NCBI RefSeq assembly: GCF_004341515.1
Contig: NZ_SLZF01000002.1
Span: 496,001 to 560,000 of the forward strand
Direction: 5' to 3'
From: Allobosea sp. BK604
Lineage (GTDB): Bacteria > Pseudomonadota > Alphaproteobacteria > Rhizobiales > Beijerinckiaceae
Length of the DNA stretch: 64,000 bases
Shown here: piece after piece, positions 60,117 to 64,000 of the stretch
Layout of the letters: the number at the start of each line of letters is the position of its first letter
How positions within the stretch are numbered: the first letter of the stretch is position 1
The notes under the pieces: model-generated
The model's input: only the letters and a program-made list of their open reading frames with translations
Told to the model about the DNA's origin: nothing
Database searches by the model: none
Program-made: the position numbers and the translations under genes

Positions 60117-61199
60117 ATGTCAGCGCCTGCGTCCTACAAGGTCTACATGCCGCCGGTCCCCGAGGAGATCCGCGGCGGCAAGGCCCAGCCGCTCCTCATC
60201 GTCGACAAGCTCAAGAAGCATTTTCCGGTCCGTGGCGGCGTGCTCAATCGCGTCACCGCCGTGGTCAAGGCGGTCGACGACGTCACCTTCGAGGTCCAGA
60301 AGGGCGAGGTGCTCGGCATCGTCGGCGAATCCGGCTGCGGCAAGTCCACGACCGCCCGTCTCGTCATGCAGCTGATCAAGCCGGATTCCGGCACGCTGGT
60401 CTATGACGGCGATCCTGTCGGCGCGTTCCGCGGCATCTCGGTCTCGCAGCTGCGCCGCAAGGTCCAGATGGTCTTCCAGGAGAGCTTCGCTTCCCTCAAT
60501 CCGCGCCTGTCGATCTCGGACTCAATCTCCTACGCGCCGAAGATGCACGGCACGGCGCGCGCCGAGGCGGAGGAGCGCACCGAGCGGCTGCTGCGCGATG
60601 TCGGCCTCAACCCGGCTCAGTTCGCCAGGCGCTACCCGCATGAGCTCTCTGGCGGCCAGCGCCAGCGCGTCAACATTGCCCGCGCGCTCGCGCTCGAGCC
60701 CAAGCTGCTGATCCTCGACGAGTCGGTCTCCGCGCTCGACAAGTCGGTCGAGGCGCAGGTGCTGAACCTGCTGGTCGAGCTCAAGGAAAAGCGCGACCTC
60801 ACCTATATGTTCATCAGCCACGACCTCAACGTGGTCGAGTTCATCTCCGATCGCGTGCTGGTCATGTATCTCGGCAAGGTGGTCGAGACCGGGCCGGTCG
60901 ACGAGATCTACCGCAACCCGCGCCACCCCTACACCAAGGCGCTGCTGCGCTCGAAGCCGAGCTTCGACCCCGCCCATCGCACCACCGAGATGCCGCTGAC
61001 CGGCGATCCGCCGAGTCCGCTCAACCCGCCCTCGGGCTGCCGCTTCCGCACGCGCTGCGCCTTCGCCGAAAGCATCTGCGCCGCCACGGCGCCTGAGCTC
61101 GACGCGACCCCGGATTCCCCGCCCCAGCACGCGGTCGCCTGCCACATGTTCGTCGCCGGCTCCGGCCATAGCCGCGCCATCTCGGGAGGGCTCGTCTGA
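60117..61199 (+). CDS. Oligopeptide-type ABC ATPase (DppF family)
   Basis: A 360-residue ATPase with Walker A GESGCGKST, signature LSGGQRQRVNIARAL and the H-loop FISHDLNVVEF. Walker B reads LLILDESVSALDKS, where the usual Pro after Glu is Ser and the D-loop ends in DKS rather than DVS. The catalytic Glu is retained, so activity is expected. The C-terminal cysteine cluster GCRFRTRCAFAESIC is present. The next ATPase starts within its stop (TGATG). Confidence 0.93.
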   Translation: MSAPASYKVYMPPVPEEIRGGKAQPLLIVDKLKKHFPVRGGVLNRVTAVVKAVDDVTFEVQKGEVLGIVGESGCGKSTTARLVMQLIKPDSGTLVYDGDPVGAFRGISVSQLRRKVQMVFQESFASLNPRLSISDSISYAPKMHGTARAEAEERTERLLRDVGLNPAQFARRYPHELSGGQRQRVNIARALALEPKLLILDESVSALDKSVEAQVLNLLVELKEKRDLTYMFISHDLNVVEFISDRVLVMYLGKVVETGPVDEIYRNPRHPYTKALLRSKPSFDPAHRTTEMPLTGDPPSPLNPPSGCRFRTRCAFAESICAATAPELDATPDSPPQHAVACHMFVAGSGHSRAISGGLV

Positions 61200-62191
61200 T
61201 GGCTGAAGCCGCACCCAAACCGATCGTCGACGTCCGCGACCTCAAAGTCGAGTTCCGGCGTCGCGAGCAGTCCGTCGCCGCCGTCAACGGCGTCACTTTC
61301 TCGCTGATGCCCGGCGAGGTTCTGACCATCCTCGGCGAGTCCGGCTCCGGCAAGAGCGTGACGCTGAAGGCGCTGATGGGGCTCGTGCCGGACTATGCCC
61401 ATGTCACCGGCCAGGCCCTGGTCGACGGCAAGGACGTGGTCGGCATGTCCAGGGACGAGTTGCGCCAGATCCGCGGCCCGGTGGTCTCGATGATCTTCCA
61501 GGAGCCGATGACGGCGCTCGACCCGGTCTTCACCATCGGCGACCAGATCGCCGAGATCATCAAGACACATGAGGGGCTCAGCCATCGCGCCGCGATGAAA
61601 CGGGCGCTCGAGCTGCTCGAGATGGTCTCGATCCCGTCGGCCGCGCGAAGGCTGAAGAACTATCCGCACGAGATGTCCGGCGGCATGCGCCAGCGCGCGA
61701 TGATCGCGATGGCGCTCGCCTGCCGGCCGAGCGTGCTGCTCGCCGACGAGCCGACGACGGCGCTCGACGTCACCGTGCAGATCCAGATCCTGCTGCTGCT
61801 GCGCCAGATCCAGAAAGAGATGGGCATGGCGGTGGTCTTCGTCACCCACGATGTCGGCGTCGCCGCCGAGATCTCCGATCAGGTCGCGGTCATGTATGCG
61901 GGCCGCCTCGTCGAGACCGGCACGGTCTACGAGGTGCTGAGCGAGCGCTCGCATCCCTATACCGAGGGCCTGCTCTCCTCGACGGTTCATGGCGGCATGA
62001 AAGGCCAGCCGCTCGACATGATCCGCGGGCAGCCGCCGAACCTCGCCGCGCTGCCGCCCGGCTGCTCCTTCGCCCCGCGCTGCAGCCAGGCGGTCGAGAG
62101 CTGCCACCGCGTCGAGGCGCCCGCCGTCACGCTCGGCCCTGGCCGCCTCGTGCGCTGCATCCGCGCGCAACCGCTGCTCGCCGCCGAATAA
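61199..62191 (+). CDS. Oligopeptide-type ABC ATPase (DppD family)
   Basis: A 330-residue ATPase with Walker [10 protein letters not shown], signature [15 protein letters not shown], Walker [15 protein letters not shown] and the H-loop [11 protein letters not shown]. The C-terminal region has [15 protein letters not shown]. The ATG shares its A with the previous stop (TGATG). It forms the ATPase heterodimer with the DppF-type protein for the importer at 58.2-62.2 kb. The binding-protein gene follows 46 bases later. Confidence 0.94.
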   Translation: MAEAAPKPIVDVRDLKVEFRRREQSVAAVNGVTFSLMPGEVLTILGESGSGKSVTLKALMGLVPDYAHVTGQALVDGKDVVGMSRDELRQIRGPVVSMIFQEPMTALDPVFTIGDQIAEIIKTHEGLSHRAAMKRALELLEMVSIPSAARRLKNYPHEMSGGMRQRAMIAMALACRPSVLLADEPTTALDVTVQIQILLLLRQIQKEMGMAVVFVTHDVGVAAEISDQVAVMYAGRLVETGTVYEVLSERSHPYTEGLLSSTVHGGMKGQPLDMIRGQPPNLAALPPGCSFAPRCSQAVESCHRVEAPAVTLGPGRLVRCIRAQPLLAAE

Positions 62192-62237
62192 GCCGTTTCC
62201 GTTCCGTCCGTTCGTTCAGCACAGGAGTCCAGAAGCC

Positions 62238-63842
62238 ATGTCCCGTCTCGCGAAACTCGCCACCTTCGCCGCGCTCGCGGCGGCGGGGCTAGGCCTCGGA
62301 CTGTCAGGCGCGAGCGCCCAGACCCTGCGCATCGCCATGACCGCTTCGGATATCCCGACGGTCGGCGGCATTCCGGACAATGGCAGCGAGGGCTACCGTT
62401 TCACCGGCTTCCCGGTCTACGACGCCCTGGTCAACTGGGATTTCGGCAAGACCGACCAGCCGGCCGATCTGACGCCCGGTCTCGCCACCGAGTGGAAGGC
62501 CGATCCGGAAGACCCGCGCAAATGGGTGTTCAAGCTGCGCAAGGGCGTGAAGTTCCATGACGGGACGGACTTCACCGCCGATGCGGCAATCTGGAATTTC
62601 GACCGAATCTTCAACGACAAGGCCGCGAACTACGACAGCGCCCAGGCGGCGATCGTGCGCGTCTCGCTGCCTATGCTGGAGAAATACGAGAAGCTCGACG
62701 ACGACACGATCGTGCTCTGGACCAAGAAGCCATTCAGCCCCTTTCCCTACCTGATCACCCGCGTGCTCTTCGTCAGCCCGGCGCAATTCGCCAAGGTCGG
62801 GAGCAAATGGGTCGATTTCGGCAAGCAGCCCGCCGGGACCGGCCCGTTCAAGGTCACCAAGGTCACGCAGCGCGTCTCGATCGAGCTCGCCCGCAACGAG
62901 GATTACTGGGACAAGGCGCGCGTGCCCAAGCTGGAGAAGCTCGTGCTCGTGCCGATGCCGGAGGCGACGACCCGCCTCGCCGCGCTGCGCTCCGGCCAGG
63001 TCGACTGGATCGAGGTGCCGCCGCCGGACGCCATCCCCTCGCTGAAATCGGCCGGCTTCCAGATCAGCCTGAAGCCCTATCCGCATCTCTGGCCCTGGGT
63101 GCTCAGCGTCGCCGACAACTCGCCCTTCAAGGACAAGCGCGTCCGCCAGGCACTGAACTACGCGATCGACCGCGACGGGCTCGTCGCCCTGCTCAACGGC
63201 ACGGCCAAGCCCGCGACCGGCTTCTATGATCCGAGCTATCCCGCCTATGGCAAGCCGAAGACCCCCTATGGCTACGATCCCGCCAAGGCGAAGGCGCTGC
63301 TCAAGGAAGCCGGCTTCGGTCCGGACAAGCCGGTCAAGGCCAAGATCATGATCTCGACCTCCGGCTCCGGCCAGATGATGCCGATCCCGATGAACGAGTT
63401 CCTGCAGCAGAACCTCAAGGAGGTCGGCTTCGACATCGAGTACAACGTGGTCGACTGGGGCACGATGCTCGTCGCCTTCCGCAACCCGCCGACCGCGGCG
63501 ATGTCGCAGGGCAGCCACGCGGTCAATATCAGCCTGCCCTTCAGCGACCCGACCAATATCTACCGCTTCTTCCATTCCGGCTCGATGCCGCCGAACGGTT
63601 CGAACTGGGGTGTCACCAACGACCCGATCGTCGACAAGGCGCTGGACGAGGCCTTCAACACCTTCGATCCCGCCAAGCGCGACGAATTGCTCGGCCAGGC
63701 CAATGCTCAGATCGTCGACGAGGCCTATTGGCTCTTCATCGTCCACGACCTCAACCCGCGCGCCATGACCGCCAAGGTGAAGGGCTTCGTGCCGGCCCAG
63801 AGCTGGTTCCAGGACCTGACCCAGGTCACGGTGACGAAGTAG
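62238..63842 (+). CDS. Family 5 solute-binding protein of the importer
   Basis: A 534-residue periplasmic receptor with a Sec signal peptide (about 30 residues, ending ASAQ). Mature blocks are TLRIAMTASDIPTVGGIPDN, FKLRKGVKFHDGTDFTADAA and VRQALNYAIDRDGLVALLNG. It is a clear paralogue of the protein at 53.8 kb, and the two probably offer alternative ligand receptors for one importer. It comes last in the operon; AGGAG is about 10 bases before the ATG. A hairpin follows at 63882. Confidence 0.94.
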   Translation: MSRLAKLATFAALAAAGLGLGLSGASAQTLRIAMTASDIPTVGGIPDNGSEGYRFTGFPVYDALVNWDFGKTDQPADLTPGLATEWKADPEDPRKWVFKLRKGVKFHDGTDFTADAAIWNFDRIFNDKAANYDSAQAAIVRVSLPMLEKYEKLDDDTIVLWTKKPFSPFPYLITRVLFVSPAQFAKVGSKWVDFGKQPAGTGPFKVTKVTQRVSIELARNEDYWDKARVPKLEKLVLVPMPEATTRLAALRSGQVDWIEVPPPDAIPSLKSAGFQISLKPYPHLWPWVLSVADNSPFKDKRVRQALNYAIDRDGLVALLNGTAKPATGFYDPSYPAYGKPKTPYGYDPAKAKALLKEAGFGPDKPVKAKIMISTSGSGQMMPIPMNEFLQQNLKEVGFDIEYNVVDWGTMLVAFRNPPTAAMSQGSHAVNISLPFSDPTNIYRFFHSGSMPPNGSNWGVTNDPIVDKALDEAFNTFDPAKRDELLGQANAQIVDEAYWLFIVHDLNPRAMTAKVKGFVPAQSWFQDLTQVTVTK

Positions 63843-63881
63843 CTCTCCCTGGCCCGCGGACGCGCCGGCTCCGCATCTGGA

Positions 63882-63916
63882 GCGCTGCCTTCGGCGTGGC
63901 GCCCCTAAGGCAGCGC
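63882..63916. terminator. Hairpin after the importer operon
   Basis: A 10-bp perfect stem (GCGCTGCCTT and AAGGCAGCGC) with a 15-base loop, 40 bases after the binding-protein stop. There is no T-run, so it may instead stabilise the mRNA end. Confidence 0.55.
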
Positions 63917-64000
63917 CCGCCATCGAGCGCCACGGGCGTGCAGATCAAGGTAACCTCGCTATCGCGCAAGGCGGGCATTTCCAACATCAGCGGTGAGTCG

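Noticed and set aside
43000..63916. Cyanuric acid operon (atz genes)
   Set aside because: No AtzD cyanuric acid hydrolase and no AtzF-like allophanate hydrolase with its C-terminal domain; only the amidase and small-subunit pattern is shared.

Overview
The window is high-GC DNA (mostly GC-ending codons) from an alphaproteobacterium, most likely Hyphomicrobiales and perhaps Bosea or a close relative. I infer this from the gene content (many ABC, TctC-type and MFS transporters, inositol catabolism, amidases and hydantoinases) and from a dispersed palindrome-ended intergenic repeat of a type I associate with rhizobial genomes. No tRNA, rRNA, CRISPR array, phage or insertion-sequence gene was recognised. 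It reads as a chromosomal or large-replicon segment specialised in scavenging small organic nitrogen and carbon compounds.

Layout. 0-2.5 kb: the end of an inositol catabolic operon (iolE partial, iolB), a Nudix hydrolase and a 2H phosphodiesterase. 2.6-6.7 kb: a four-gene ABC importer (ATPase, binding protein, two permeases) with strong hairpins between the binding protein and the permeases. 6.8-7.6 kb: a Tyr/Gly-rich secreted protein and a 61-residue coiled-coil protein. 7.6-12.3 kb: a CoA transferase, a TctC-type binding protein and a PrpF-like isomerase, divergent from a LysR regulator. 12.4-25.1 kb: an eight-gene minus-strand operon (M20 hydrolase, Dpp-type binding protein, two permeases, MmgE/PrpD, HyuB, HyuA, MFS) divergent from an HTH-citrate synthase fusion. 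25.1-29.6 kb: a tight operon of TelA, a VWA/substrate-binding lipoprotein, an XpaC-like protein and a second binding protein. 29.8-34.5 kb: an amidohydrolase, a lone Tat-exported binding protein, an MFS carrier and a small GNAT protein. 34.5-42.8 kb: a complete Dpp/Gsi-like importer behind a gamma-glutamyltransferase-like hydrolase, with a decayed GntR regulator and a SnoaL-like protein. 43-63.9 kb: a large amide-degradation and uptake cluster.

The 43-64 kb cluster is the most striking part. Three amidase-signature enzymes are each preceded by a 62-70 residue protein resembling AtzG/GatC (DUF4089). Two paralogous isochorismatase-type cysteine hydrolases, a formamidase-family protein, two EamA exporters, a five-gene oligopeptide-type importer with an extra paralogous binding protein, and one FCD-type GntR regulator complete it. 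A 12-bp imperfect palindrome, close to ATTGKATMCAAT, occurs before nearly every transcription unit. In two divergent control regions it is duplicated at almost the same spacing (73 and 74 bp). I read this as one regulon for import and stepwise hydrolysis of an unidentified amide, ureide or biuret-like compound.

Gene boundaries rest on reading frame, ribosome-binding sites and family alignment by eye. No database search was run, so substrate assignments are inference.
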